Virus record (IMG/VR): IMGVR_UViG_3300027797_000021
Coordinates: 1-64,000 of that record
Source: a virus
Direction: 5' to 3' (one strand)
Length of the DNA: 64,000 nucleotides
Position numbers and translations under genes: made by a program. Below the pieces are notes generated by a model. The model was not told where the DNA came from and ran no database searches. It saw only the letters and a list, made by a program, of their open reading frames with translations. Position 1 is the stretch's first letter. Each line of letters begins with the position of its first letter. Below are positions 29,031-38,789 of the stretch, in pieces.

Positions 29031-31175
29031 TTAGCCTTCTTCGCTGTGCTTGAATTTAACTCTTATACTATCTATTGATGGAGATACTAATGGGTTACTT
29101 GACCTGTATAAATCTGCCCTATATCTAACTGCATCGATGGGTCTAGTTATCTCTGAAAAATACTTAATTTGAGACACGCCACTCAAGGATTGTGATGCAA
29201 CGATTTCCCTAGAGCCAAATACATTGTCTATGGTGAATGTAAAGGATGAATCTGATACCCGTTGCCTGAATTCGTATGGATCTAGATAGGTGAAATAATC
29301 CAAGAATAAAGTTCCATAGTCAGATATTGATTTTCCAGACATAATGTTGAAATTTATTAACCCTTGAAAATTTTTATCATACGCAATTTTTATAAAGTTT
29401 ATTCCTTTTTTAAAGTTCCATTCGACATCTCTGCTAAGTGTTCCGCTAGGAAGATCAGCTATTAGGACGTCATTAAGGTATATGGCTAAGTTAAAATCTT
29501 CTCTACTCTTTGTTACCATATGCACAGCACTGTTTTCTGAATCGCAGTTAATCTTAGCATCCAGTAGGCCTGAGCATATATCGTAAGGGCCTGGACTAAT
29601 GGAGCTTAATTGATTTACTATTGGAGAACTAACAGTTACATCTGATCCATTAACAGCGTTTACTTTTTCGCTCCATATATTTAATGCCCTATATATTTCT
29701 ACTGCATTTACGGATGAGGATCTGAATATTATATAGTTCTTAAACGAATTTATTCCAGACAAAATAAACGGTTGCTTAATGACCTCTGAGCCAACTACTG
29801 CTATTCTATAAACGCTCTTACCAAAATATACAGACGTATTGGGATTCAATTCGTTTACATTAAGGGACGTTGTATTCAAGTCAATTAGCTCAAATCCACC
29901 CTTGCTCAGTCCACCATCCTCTATGGTTTTCATAGACTTAGTTGATGATTGTAAGTTAACCGATGTTGGATTTGAATTATTATTTGCATTGATTGGATCA
30001 ATCGCTATCCAATTAAAGTTTTCGATTCCAACAGCAGATGGATTATCTACTGCTACAAAATAGCTTATGTCATAGCCGGATCCCGTTTGGTGATTTACGT
30101 CAAGCGCAACTGACTCTATTGTCAATAGTCCATTGTCAGTTACTGGAATTGATAATGGTTTAGATATCAGAGTTGCTCTTTTGTCATGATATTTTGCACC
30201 TATAAAAAGGTCCCTTAGTCCAAAATTATACATATAAGGCTTGTCAGAGTTATTGGAAGTTTCATCAGCATATGTTTTAAACATAGTTAATTTAATTCTA
30301 GAGTATTTCAATGGATTAAATGTAAAAGAAAATCTATCATAATCAGATCTTGAATTCTTTATTTTTATTTGTTCCGGAATTGAGGAATCATTTGCAGTTG
30401 CTGTTACAATTACGGTAACTGGACTTGCTGTTAACAGTGTTCCTTCAATCTTGGATATTGTAAAATTATTATTGATAGGGATATCAATATCCATTGAAGT
30501 CAAAGATGATTGTGCAGATTGATGCTTGTAGCTCCAGTATGTATCAGTTAACCCATCTAGAGCATTATCGAAATCACTGATAGAGGTATTACTGTAAACC
30601 TCTGCGCCGTTTTCAAATATTGAAACCTTTACAGATTGAATATCCACTATAGACGAAGATATCATATCAAATATACCAGAGCTAATTTTTGGAATAGTTA
30701 CATTTCCTATAGATGTATCAACAAAAGCGTTAGTTAGGGACATGTCTATGTTATCTGTGTTTGAAAAATTATCAACTAAAGAATAAAAAAATCCATCTGA
30801 ATTTAAATTAGAAAATATTAATTGATCCACCTTTCCTTCTAGTTCTCTTCTTTTTGTCTTTAAATTTGACAACCTTTTATTTAAAGAAGTTATTGTTGAC
30901 ATTAACTCATGGTTGTTTTCATTGACACATTCATATAGAATTTCTAGATTAAATAGAGAAGTTATCATTAACTCATTAAGGTCAAAATGATTAATTGTAT
31001 TAGATTGATTTAGAGAATCGTAGTCAACAGAGATAGGAATGCCAATTTTATTGCTTGAAAAATATGTATTGAATATTTTTCTTATTTCTTGCTCTGAGGG
31101 TTTATTACCAGATGAATAAAATAGTTTGTATATATTATTTAAAAATTTTCTTTTTTGTATCGTTGCTATGTTCAT
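29031..31175 (-). CDS. Baseplate/tail structural protein
   Basis: 714 residues. A helical N-terminal region with coiled-coil-like ENNHELMSTITSLNKRLSNLKT is followed by beta-rich segments, e.g. FNWIAIDPIN and KVSIFENGAEVYSNTS. Phrases such as 'YDISYFVAVDNPSAVG...IDPIN' recur in the neighbours 31172..33367 and 33378..35981, pointing to a family of related proteins arisen by duplication. By position a baseplate or tail-fibre-network component. ATG overlaps the next gene's stop. Confidence 0.55.
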   Translation of the reverse strand: MNIATIQKRKFLNNIYKLFYSSGNKPSEQEIRKIFNTYFSSNKIGIPISVDYDSLNQSNTINHFDLNELMITSLFNLEILYECVNENNHELMSTITSLNKRLSNLKTKRRELEGKVDQLIFSNLNSDGFFYSLVDNFSNTDNIDMSLTNAFVDTSIGNVTIPKISSGIFDMISSSIVDIQSVKVSIFENGAEVYSNTSISDFDNALDGLTDTYWSYKHQSAQSSLTSMDIDIPINNNFTISKIEGTLLTASPVTVIVTATANDSSIPEQIKIKNSRSDYDRFSFTFNPLKYSRIKLTMFKTYADETSNNSDKPYMYNFGLRDLFIGAKYHDKRATLISKPLSIPVTDNGLLTIESVALDVNHQTGSGYDISYFVAVDNPSAVGIENFNWIAIDPINANNNSNPTSVNLQSSTKSMKTIEDGGLSKGGFELIDLNTTSLNVNELNPNTSVYFGKSVYRIAVVGSEVIKQPFILSGINSFKNYIIFRSSSVNAVEIYRALNIWSEKVNAVNGSDVTVSSPIVNQLSSISPGPYDICSGLLDAKINCDSENSAVHMVTKSREDFNLAIYLNDVLIADLPSGTLSRDVEWNFKKGINFIKIAYDKNFQGLINFNIMSGKSISDYGTLFLDYFTYLDPYEFRQRVSDSSFTFTIDNVFGSREIVASQSLSGVSQIKYFSEITRPIDAVRYRADLYRSSNPLVSPSIDSIRVKFKHSEEG

Positions 31176-33367
31176 GATTTTTTAACCTTAGCTATTAATT
31201 GGTAAGAATATATACTTGGAGTGAAATTTATTCTATTTTTTTTAACTATTTTTATCTTAACTAAAATATTTTTTACCTCTTTTGGTATTGTAGGATAGCT
31301 AAGGTACGATCCGCCAGATAATCTGTATTCATTCAGAACTGATTGATTAAAGAATAATACTTCCGGTATACCTGAAAAGTCTAATTGTATAGGAGATATC
31401 TGAATCCAATTACTGCCATTATCCACTGAGATATATCCTAATATAGATACATTTTTTAACATCTCCTCATCAATGTTGGAGTTAATATCTAGCATGACTG
31501 ACTCTACGGGAAAATCAAAACTGAATGGTAACGAAACCATTTCCAACTGCGAATTAAAAGTTTCTTTATAAACTTCTATATCCCTTAGCCCTATACACCA
31601 GCGCTTAGCCGGATATCTTTCCTTAGATGTTTCCAGTGGTATTGAATATTTTGTTATTCTTTCCTGAGCAGTAAAAGACTGCTCTATTACAGTTATCATA
31701 TTTACCGTACTTCCGTCATCTAGCAGTGTTGGCGTGGCCTGATTTAAAATGTAAATATCTAATAAATCATCAAAGTCGTTTTGAGCAGCGTCGATTGTGT
31801 CATAGTTTTTATTTTTTATTTCATCTTCGGTAACATCTATAGAGTCTAAGAATCTTGGAACACGTATCACTATAAAATTGCCATTTATATCCTTGTTAGG
31901 AGAATTTTCTGAAAACCATCCCTCAAAATACGCCTTCACTTGCTCATTGGATGGGTTAGTTATACTGAATTCTATAACGTAGAACTTTCTTGCAACTGGC
32001 TTCTTTTTAATAAAAACCTCAATATACTTAGAGGCTTTTCCTAATTTTGAGTATTCTGTTGGATTTGAAATCGTAGGTAGGAGATTATATCTGTTATATT
32101 CAACCTTTTCGTATATGTCCTTATTCAAGGCATCAGGATTAAAGCGTTCTAGGTTTGCAAAAGGGTTATTTATATTCGAGGAGGTTGGCTTCCAATATAC
32201 GTGTTGCATTTCTATATTGGAATATTCCTGCTGCTTAAATGAAACTTGAACTTTAAAGACTTGCCTCTCAGCAAATCTTACTGTTGCCTTACTGTAAAAG
32301 TATGATTTAGCCATTTGCAAGTTTAGCGGAACCAATGAAGACCCTATATATATTGGAGCATCAAGCACTTCTTGTGATACCCCATCTTTTCCATATACTA
32401 CTATGCTAGTAACTTCTACATATTTCATTGAACCAAAGTATGGAGTGATATCTATGCTATTAGCAACAGAGCTATTTGAGGAAGCCAATTCCAGGTCTAG
32501 CACCAGAGGGTCTGCGGTGTTGTGAGTTGACCAATCTACTAAATCACCTTCGCCAGTATTTGAACTATTAAATTCAGATTTAATATATTTAAATTCATTT
32601 TCCCTCGCCGGAATAGAGGGTTGGGGTGTTGGTTTACTCTTGTCAACGTTCAATGCTTCATATTCAAAGTAGGTTAAGGGATTAGAATCTTTTAAGCTGG
32701 TAAGATTATTTAAAGCAGAACTACGTTCAAATATGTATTGATATTCACTGCTTTCTTCCGAGTCTGTAGCCTTGATTACTTGATGACTATTGCCGATAAA
32801 GCCTCCGGAACTTAAAACTTTTACTAGGTTAGCATTCCATTTTTGGGCAGCAGATACAGACAGGCTCATTATTCCATTTTTAATTAATGGATTTAATCCA
32901 GCCTGTATTCTGGAATAGTCTATCAAGTCATCGTTATCAAAAGAATCTCCTACATAATAAATATCATCAGCTGGACTTCTGGAATACATCTGTAAGATTT
33001 TAGATTTTGATGCTATTCTTTCTGAAAATCTTTTTTCATTTTCTATTTCTGTTGAAAATAAATTAAATATACTGATCGACTTTGCATTTAAGAAGTCAAC
33101 TTGACTAGCTATAGCATTAAGGTCAGTTGAACAGCCATCGAAAAATAGATTAACTTTTGATGAGATTGGTGGCTCACCCTTAATAAACGGATAATACTGA
33201 GTTAACGGTGCACCGATTTGTTCGCGCACTTCAGTTAGAATATTTGAATACTCACTCGCTATTTCTTCTTTAGAAAAAATTCCCCTAGAATTAACTACGT
33301 TAATTAATCTAGATACTTTAATTAATAATTGCTGATATGTTAATAGATTTGCGGATAATTGTGTCAT
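31172..33367 (-). CDS. Baseplate/tail structural protein
   Basis: 731 residues with helical N-terminus (LLTYQQLLIKVSRLINVVN) and extended beta regions, including a Pro-rich turn KPTPQPSIPAREN, and YISVDNGSNWIQISPIQLDF near the C-terminus, the same kind of 'expected-value' strand as in 29031..31175. A structural paralogue of its neighbours is inferred. No recognised enzyme motif. Overlaps the downstream gene by 4 bases. Confidence 0.55.
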   Translation of the reverse strand: MTQLSANLLTYQQLLIKVSRLINVVNSRGIFSKEEIASEYSNILTEVREQIGAPLTQYYPFIKGEPPISSKVNLFFDGCSTDLNAIASQVDFLNAKSISIFNLFSTEIENEKRFSERIASKSKILQMYSRSPADDIYYVGDSFDNDDLIDYSRIQAGLNPLIKNGIMSLSVSAAQKWNANLVKVLSSGGFIGNSHQVIKATDSEESSEYQYIFERSSALNNLTSLKDSNPLTYFEYEALNVDKSKPTPQPSIPARENEFKYIKSEFNSSNTGEGDLVDWSTHNTADPLVLDLELASSNSSVANSIDITPYFGSMKYVEVTSIVVYGKDGVSQEVLDAPIYIGSSLVPLNLQMAKSYFYSKATVRFAERQVFKVQVSFKQQEYSNIEMQHVYWKPTSSNINNPFANLERFNPDALNKDIYEKVEYNRYNLLPTISNPTEYSKLGKASKYIEVFIKKKPVARKFYVIEFSITNPSNEQVKAYFEGWFSENSPNKDINGNFIVIRVPRFLDSIDVTEDEIKNKNYDTIDAAQNDFDDLLDIYILNQATPTLLDDGSTVNMITVIEQSFTAQERITKYSIPLETSKERYPAKRWCIGLRDIEVYKETFNSQLEMVSLPFSFDFPVESVMLDINSNIDEEMLKNVSILGYISVDNGSNWIQISPIQLDFSGIPEVLFFNQSVLNEYRLSGGSYLSYPTIPKEVKNILVKIKIVKKNRINFTPSIYSYQLIAKVKKS

Positions 33368-33377
33368 ATAAGTCTCT

Positions 33378-35981
33378 TTATCTTAAGTAGGAATTTAATT
33401 TTCCATAATATGGATCATAGTTTATTGTTTTCATTTTTAATATTAAACTATCAATTGATATTGGATCTGTTGATTCCGTTATGTTTTTTCTTAGAATTAT
33501 CCTAAACCTTAAGTCATTTGGAATATACTGATATATTACCTTAAAAGCAGTATTTATGTTTTTATTAAAAACAATTCCTTGTCCACTGTGAATAAAAATG
33601 GTATCATTGGTATCATAAAAACTATTCGTCTGAGAAGTAGAAGTGTAGTTAGTTATATTAAGGGCATAAGATCCATCTGATAGCTGAACCCTTACGGGAG
33701 AATATCCGGCAAAGTTTCCTATAAAACTAGTACCAGTAACTTTGCTGAAAAAAGCGTTAGTTGCAGCGCCGGCGCTAATGTACGGAGTATATGATAACCT
33801 AATATAGCTATTTGAATCAGTTTGTCTGAATTGTTCACCTGGTCCATTTTCTGTCCCAAAAGATTTAACTGATTCAAGAAATATATTTTGTCTAGTAAAA
33901 TCAATTTCATCTGGTGAAGACGTGGAATAATCTAAGGAGTAGCTAGCTACGTAAGTGTCTGCCTGATTCAAGGATTCAATGGACAACGTAATTGTTTTAT
34001 TACCATTGGAATAAACATAACTAGCGTTACCTCTTGGTATCAACATGCCATTCTTGTAAACATTGATCGAATTATCTATTGCGCTAAAGCGAAGCGTTGC
34101 TTTTTTAGATGCTGGATCAAAAAATAATATTTCAGATTCTATAAAAGAAACACCATAAGGAACTATCGGAGTCCAATCTGACTCTCGGTTTGGGGCAGGC
34201 TTGTTAGAAATGGATACTTCATAAGAGGCTGCAGAGCTTAGATCTAGCCCGGAAGGTACTAGCGAGAGGGAATTGTTTGCCTGATTAATCTTTGCCTTTA
34301 GGGCAGTTACTTGCCCATCTACTGGAATTTTTTTACTAACAAAAACAGCTTTATTACTTGCTTGATCTAAAGTTTCAATTAGCTCTATAGACTTTAGTGA
34401 AAATGAATACTCGTAAGATTCTTCAGATTCTGTTATCTGAGAATTATTAACTGCATTGATGTTGGGGAAGGAAATCATTGGATCAGAGAATTGATTACGA
34501 TAATCTGCCATTGTATTAGATGAATTATACTGAGTAAATCCAGGTTGATTAATTCTACTTGTAACCCTGCTATTCATTCCCATTTCTAAATATTCTTTGT
34601 TATCAAAAATATTTAATTTACCAGAGAACCCGTCCAACATCGTATTGACTAGGTTAACAAATATTGGAGTATTAGAAAATACATTTGTGTCTTCCATAAT
34701 TAGAGAATTGAAATCTTTAATTTGTTCATTTAGGGTTGAGATATATGAACTAAACTCAGCGGGAAATCTGTAAGTATAATAATCGTTATCTAGGTAATTG
34801 TTTTTTGATAGGCCAGCTATGGTATTTTTTCTAACAAAAAACCAATAAACTATATCTTGAAATTTGCTAAACCTTTTAGCTCTATCATTAATTACTGCCT
34901 TTACAAAGGAGTCTAATACTCTTGCATTTAGCTCTGAGGACAACGCAGTCTTATTCGATCTGGTATAGTTTGATTGATTAAAAATAAATATAACTTTTTT
35001 TACACTTTTTTGATCAAATCTTAATTCGAAAACTCCATTGATTAGTCTTGGCTCATCTAGGAGGGTTGTATAATTTTCTGCGGCACTGCTATTGTTTGAC
35101 TGCTGTGGAGAACCATGAAATAGTACTACCTGAAGAAGTTGAAAGTTATTAGATTCATTTGGATTAAATCTAATAGTATCAATATTTACGCTACGTTGTA
35201 AATCGATTTCAGATAATGTGACTGCCCCTTTAATTAGAGAGTAATCATACTTGATATATTTTAAAGATTCTGTGATTTGAGAATCAAGTATAACCGGGCT
35301 CTTAACAGTTATGGTCCATGAGTCTGATAGGTTATCATTAAATAAATTAAAGAAATCATTATTAGTAGTTATGTAATTACTATAATTTGTTTTAATATTA
35401 ATATTTTTAATGTTTCTAATTATATTTTTTATATCTTGAGAGTTGCCAATTTTTAAAACCCCAAGAGATCCATCTACAAAAGCGTTGCCGTTTTCTCCAA
35501 ATTGAACATTATCTCTATCGGGAATATTAAATCTGACATTATCTGACCTGTAGTCATTAATGAAACTGTCAAATTTTTCTATATAGTTAGCGTTAAAAAG
35601 ATCATCTTTACCAGATATGAATTCGTAATTATCAATAAATAATTCTAATTTATCTAAATCATTTTGAACTTTATCTATTTCTGAAGAAAAAATATCCACC
35701 ATAGATGACAACACTAGACCATGGGCATTTGCTGCAGAAAAAAGTTGTTGCTCCCTTAGATATAGATTTCTAAATGAGTCAATTAATATTTCTTTTGAGA
35801 TTACAGAGAATGCTGGTATCCGTGACGCTGAAAAGTTTTTGTCAACTACATTAGCATTTATTTTATCTACTAGTGATGATAGTTCTACTTTAGAAATTTT
35901 CATACTTTTGATTAAAGAAGAAATACTAGTTCTAGTTGAAGAAGAGTATTGATTTATGGTTTCTGGTAAATAATTTAACAT
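33378..35981 (-). CDS. Baseplate/tail structural protein
   Basis: 867 residues. N-terminal helices with coiled-coil spacing (SSLIKSMKISKVELSSLVDK, DLDKLELFIDNYEF), followed by many beta strands and Ser/Asn-rich loops (NQPGFTQYNSSNTMADYRNQ). C-terminal VYKNGMLIPRGNASYVYS and YVASYSLDYST resemble fibre-type strand repeats. Co-directional with similar proteins on both sides. Role inferred from position and style. Confidence 0.55.
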   Translation of the reverse strand: MLNYLPETINQYSSSTRTSISSLIKSMKISKVELSSLVDKINANVVDKNFSASRIPAFSVISKEILIDSFRNLYLREQQLFSAANAHGLVLSSMVDIFSSEIDKVQNDLDKLELFIDNYEFISGKDDLFNANYIEKFDSFINDYRSDNVRFNIPDRDNVQFGENGNAFVDGSLGVLKIGNSQDIKNIIRNIKNINIKTNYSNYITTNNDFFNLFNDNLSDSWTITVKSPVILDSQITESLKYIKYDYSLIKGAVTLSEIDLQRSVNIDTIRFNPNESNNFQLLQVVLFHGSPQQSNNSSAAENYTTLLDEPRLINGVFELRFDQKSVKKVIFIFNQSNYTRSNKTALSSELNARVLDSFVKAVINDRAKRFSKFQDIVYWFFVRKNTIAGLSKNNYLDNDYYTYRFPAEFSSYISTLNEQIKDFNSLIMEDTNVFSNTPIFVNLVNTMLDGFSGKLNIFDNKEYLEMGMNSRVTSRINQPGFTQYNSSNTMADYRNQFSDPMISFPNINAVNNSQITESEESYEYSFSLKSIELIETLDQASNKAVFVSKKIPVDGQVTALKAKINQANNSLSLVPSGLDLSSAASYEVSISNKPAPNRESDWTPIVPYGVSFIESEILFFDPASKKATLRFSAIDNSINVYKNGMLIPRGNASYVYSNGNKTITLSIESLNQADTYVASYSLDYSTSSPDEIDFTRQNIFLESVKSFGTENGPGEQFRQTDSNSYIRLSYTPYISAGAATNAFFSKVTGTSFIGNFAGYSPVRVQLSDGSYALNITNYTSTSQTNSFYDTNDTIFIHSGQGIVFNKNINTAFKVIYQYIPNDLRFRIILRKNITESTDPISIDSLILKMKTINYDPYYGKLNSYLR

Positions 35982-35982
35982 T

Positions 35983-38760
35983 TTAGTTCCAGTCTTCTCC
36001 AGCTATATCCTGGAGATCAAAGACAACTCCAGCTGTAAGATTATTTTGAATTATACTATATATTTCTTTTTCATCAATAAAATTATCTTTAACTTCTTTT
36101 GGTATTCTAATTATAACATATCCACCCTTAGTATAAGTGTCTCCCTGTGCAGGATATGTGTCCCAGTAGGAAAGTATTTCATCTATACTTTCAATTATTT
36201 CCGAGTTTTGAATAGACGCCTTTACTCCGCCACCCCTTAGTCTTAGGTCTGCCAATTTTGGATTTTGCCTATTGGGATCGTTTGTTACGTATGTAATAGC
36301 TATCATTAAAGCAAATGGATCATAATTGATGGAGAGTATGTCAAAAATTGTTGGATCATAAGTAAAGTTTACACTCTGAGTATAATCGTGATCTAATATT
36401 TCTGTGTATTCAACTGATTGTGGATTCAGATTGCTATATGTTTTTTTATATATATTTTTTGGAGTTATATATATATAAAGTGGCTTATCAAATTCAATAA
36501 CATCTGCGTTTAATAGGGGGTTTAGCGGAATCGGATCTCCATCTACCTGCCTTAATAAAATGTTTCTATTTTCGGTTGTATAACAAACCTTAATAAGGGA
36601 ATTGCTTGATGGAACTAATGGACGTTTAAAAGTTATTACCCCGGTATAAGAGTTTATATCTTTAATTAATCGGTATGGTATTTCCGCCCAGTCGCTATCT
36701 ATTGTTTGTTTTGTAAATACTTTAATTTCACTCTTAATTAATCCAGATATGGATGATGAATAACTTGTTGGATGATTCCAATTTAATATTGGAGTTCTCT
36801 TTACTTTTATATTTTTACTATCTAATATTATAGGATATTCATCAGTAACATCATAGTGCCCATGACCATATATCTTTGACCAAGAAACATTTTGTTGATC
36901 CAATGTACTATATTGTGCCAGTAAAGACTGATCTTTATAATCTTTCTTCCAGTCAAACCATTGATTTCTTGGAGAAATATATATCTCTTTTGAAAAAGCG
37001 CCGGGTGAGACGGGGAGCTCCCATGAGTCAAATTTAGATAAATTCGGACTTATTTCATTAACCTTAATAGAGCTTGAGGAATTATATCTTACGGAATATA
37101 CTGGAACTAGATACTTTAGCGGTACTTTACTTGGTATGAATGTACTAGAATTATTAAGACCAAAAAACTCATTGTCACCAGGTGTTCCATCTGCATCTAG
37201 TGCGCATATTCCAATGAATATATTTTCAACATTTCTGCTTAAAGAATTTTCTGATCTTGAATAAAAGTCAAGATAGTTTAAATAATTTCCTAAGAATTCT
37301 TTTTGTCCTATATCATAGAATCCATATTTAACGCCATCATCTGGAAACTCACTAGTAATTGAAAAGTATCCATACTGAAGATCTCTCTCTTCTAGAACGT
37401 CTCTATTATGAGATGGAATATCATTGATCGCAGATTTTATTTGGGTCATAGTTGGAATACCTTTTGCAGTGCCGTCTGCGTTACAGAAAAGCAGGATCCC
37501 CTCTCCGTAATTTATAGTGTTCTTATCGATTGCTGATAATAAGGTTCCGGATACTGTCTTCATTCGATTATTAGATAAATCATTTGAAATTGTTGTCACT
37601 AATGAATCGCCGTAATAGGTTGCTGATGTTTCAACCTTAAGTATGTTATTATCCTTAGAAACGGAAACTGGGGTGCCCTCCAATGTAACTTGCCCCCTAG
37701 ATATAACATTATCCAAAGATATGTCCGATAGCACTATAGGCTGACCTGTATTTCTGTTGCTAAACGAATCGACTATTATGTCACCATTATTATAATTGAC
37801 ACTATTTAAAGTTAATTCATCTTCAGGAGTAAAAATAATAGAAGTATTTTCTCCCTCAACTTTTGAGGGATACTCAATTTTGGAAATATAGTGATTACCG
37901 TTTCTCAATGACGTTAAAGACTTAATCCTGCCTAAGTTATCTAATGGCACTAGCTTGGATGTGATTGGGGAAATATTTTGCACAGTGCCAGAAATCGATA
38001 CGGTTACCGTAATTAGCTTGGGTGGAAAGTAGTCTTTATATCTTGTCTCAGTATAAGGTTCTCCAGGCTTACTCATGCCTTTTACGTCTATTCTTGCGAT
38101 AGAGAAACCTTCAGCTTCTCCAAAACCAGGTATTTTATTTCCAATAATATTAACAAAAATATATTTAGCGTCTTCCCTACTTCTACCGTTCATGGGAATC
38201 TTTATTTCCCCCGACTGTGCCGATAAATCTAGTAATTCAATTCCGCCAAATTTGAAAATATCAGTTTGATCAGTGGACGACCATCCAATTGCTGCAGCTT
38301 TGAATTGCCTCCATTTCGGATCTGCGTCTGCTGTAATAATAATCTCATTAACTGTCAATAGACTATCTGGTATCTTAAAAAAAATGTAATCAGACGCTAT
38401 TGATGGGCCGACCGTTCCGCTAAAACTTAGTTTTTTATATGATCTATCAGAGTTAATAGAAGAGGTGGTGCCCATATTTTCTACGGCAATGATGTACTTT
38501 CTTATGTCTGGAGAGGCAAAGTTTCTCCAGCCCTCAAATACTTCTGGGGTTGACGCCTTCATATTTAACCAGAACTTAGCCAAGTACCATTTAGTTTCAC
38601 TATCTACTTTGCCGTCAATATATATTTGATTATTATTTGCCTGAAAGACCTTAACGGAAGCGTTTGTTACTGGACCATATAGCCCATCAATAGCCTTATT
38701 ATAGTATCCATTAGCCGCTAATGTATACTGTATGTATTTTACGTATTCATGTGATGACAT
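35983..38760 (-). CDS. Tail/baseplate protein with N-terminal peptidoglycan-binding domain
   Basis: 925 residues. Residues 5-60 form a PG_binding_1-type helical domain (EYVKYIQYTLAANGYYNKAI, DGLYGPVTNASVKVFQ, IDGKVDSETKWYL) with the usual DGxxGPxT...VxxFQ motif. The remaining ~850 residues are beta-rich and fibre-like (YFPPKLITVTVSISGTVQNI, ...). Such a domain on a tail structural protein would let the baseplate grip the cell wall during infection. It sits 2 bases before 33378..35981 in the baseplate operon. Confidence 0.7.
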   Translation of the reverse strand: MSSHEYVKYIQYTLAANGYYNKAIDGLYGPVTNASVKVFQANNNQIYIDGKVDSETKWYLAKFWLNMKASTPEVFEGWRNFASPDIRKYIIAVENMGTTSSINSDRSYKKLSFSGTVGPSIASDYIFFKIPDSLLTVNEIIITADADPKWRQFKAAAIGWSSTDQTDIFKFGGIELLDLSAQSGEIKIPMNGRSREDAKYIFVNIIGNKIPGFGEAEGFSIARIDVKGMSKPGEPYTETRYKDYFPPKLITVTVSISGTVQNISPITSKLVPLDNLGRIKSLTSLRNGNHYISKIEYPSKVEGENTSIIFTPEDELTLNSVNYNNGDIIVDSFSNRNTGQPIVLSDISLDNVISRGQVTLEGTPVSVSKDNNILKVETSATYYGDSLVTTISNDLSNNRMKTVSGTLLSAIDKNTINYGEGILLFCNADGTAKGIPTMTQIKSAINDIPSHNRDVLEERDLQYGYFSITSEFPDDGVKYGFYDIGQKEFLGNYLNYLDFYSRSENSLSRNVENIFIGICALDADGTPGDNEFFGLNNSSTFIPSKVPLKYLVPVYSVRYNSSSSIKVNEISPNLSKFDSWELPVSPGAFSKEIYISPRNQWFDWKKDYKDQSLLAQYSTLDQQNVSWSKIYGHGHYDVTDEYPIILDSKNIKVKRTPILNWNHPTSYSSSISGLIKSEIKVFTKQTIDSDWAEIPYRLIKDINSYTGVITFKRPLVPSSNSLIKVCYTTENRNILLRQVDGDPIPLNPLLNADVIEFDKPLYIYITPKNIYKKTYSNLNPQSVEYTEILDHDYTQSVNFTYDPTIFDILSINYDPFALMIAITYVTNDPNRQNPKLADLRLRGGGVKASIQNSEIIESIDEILSYWDTYPAQGDTYTKGGYVIIRIPKEVKDNFIDEKEIYSIIQNNLTAGVVFDLQDIAGEDWN

Positions 38761-38789
38761 ATTTCTTAGCTCTCATGTACTAGTATTTT

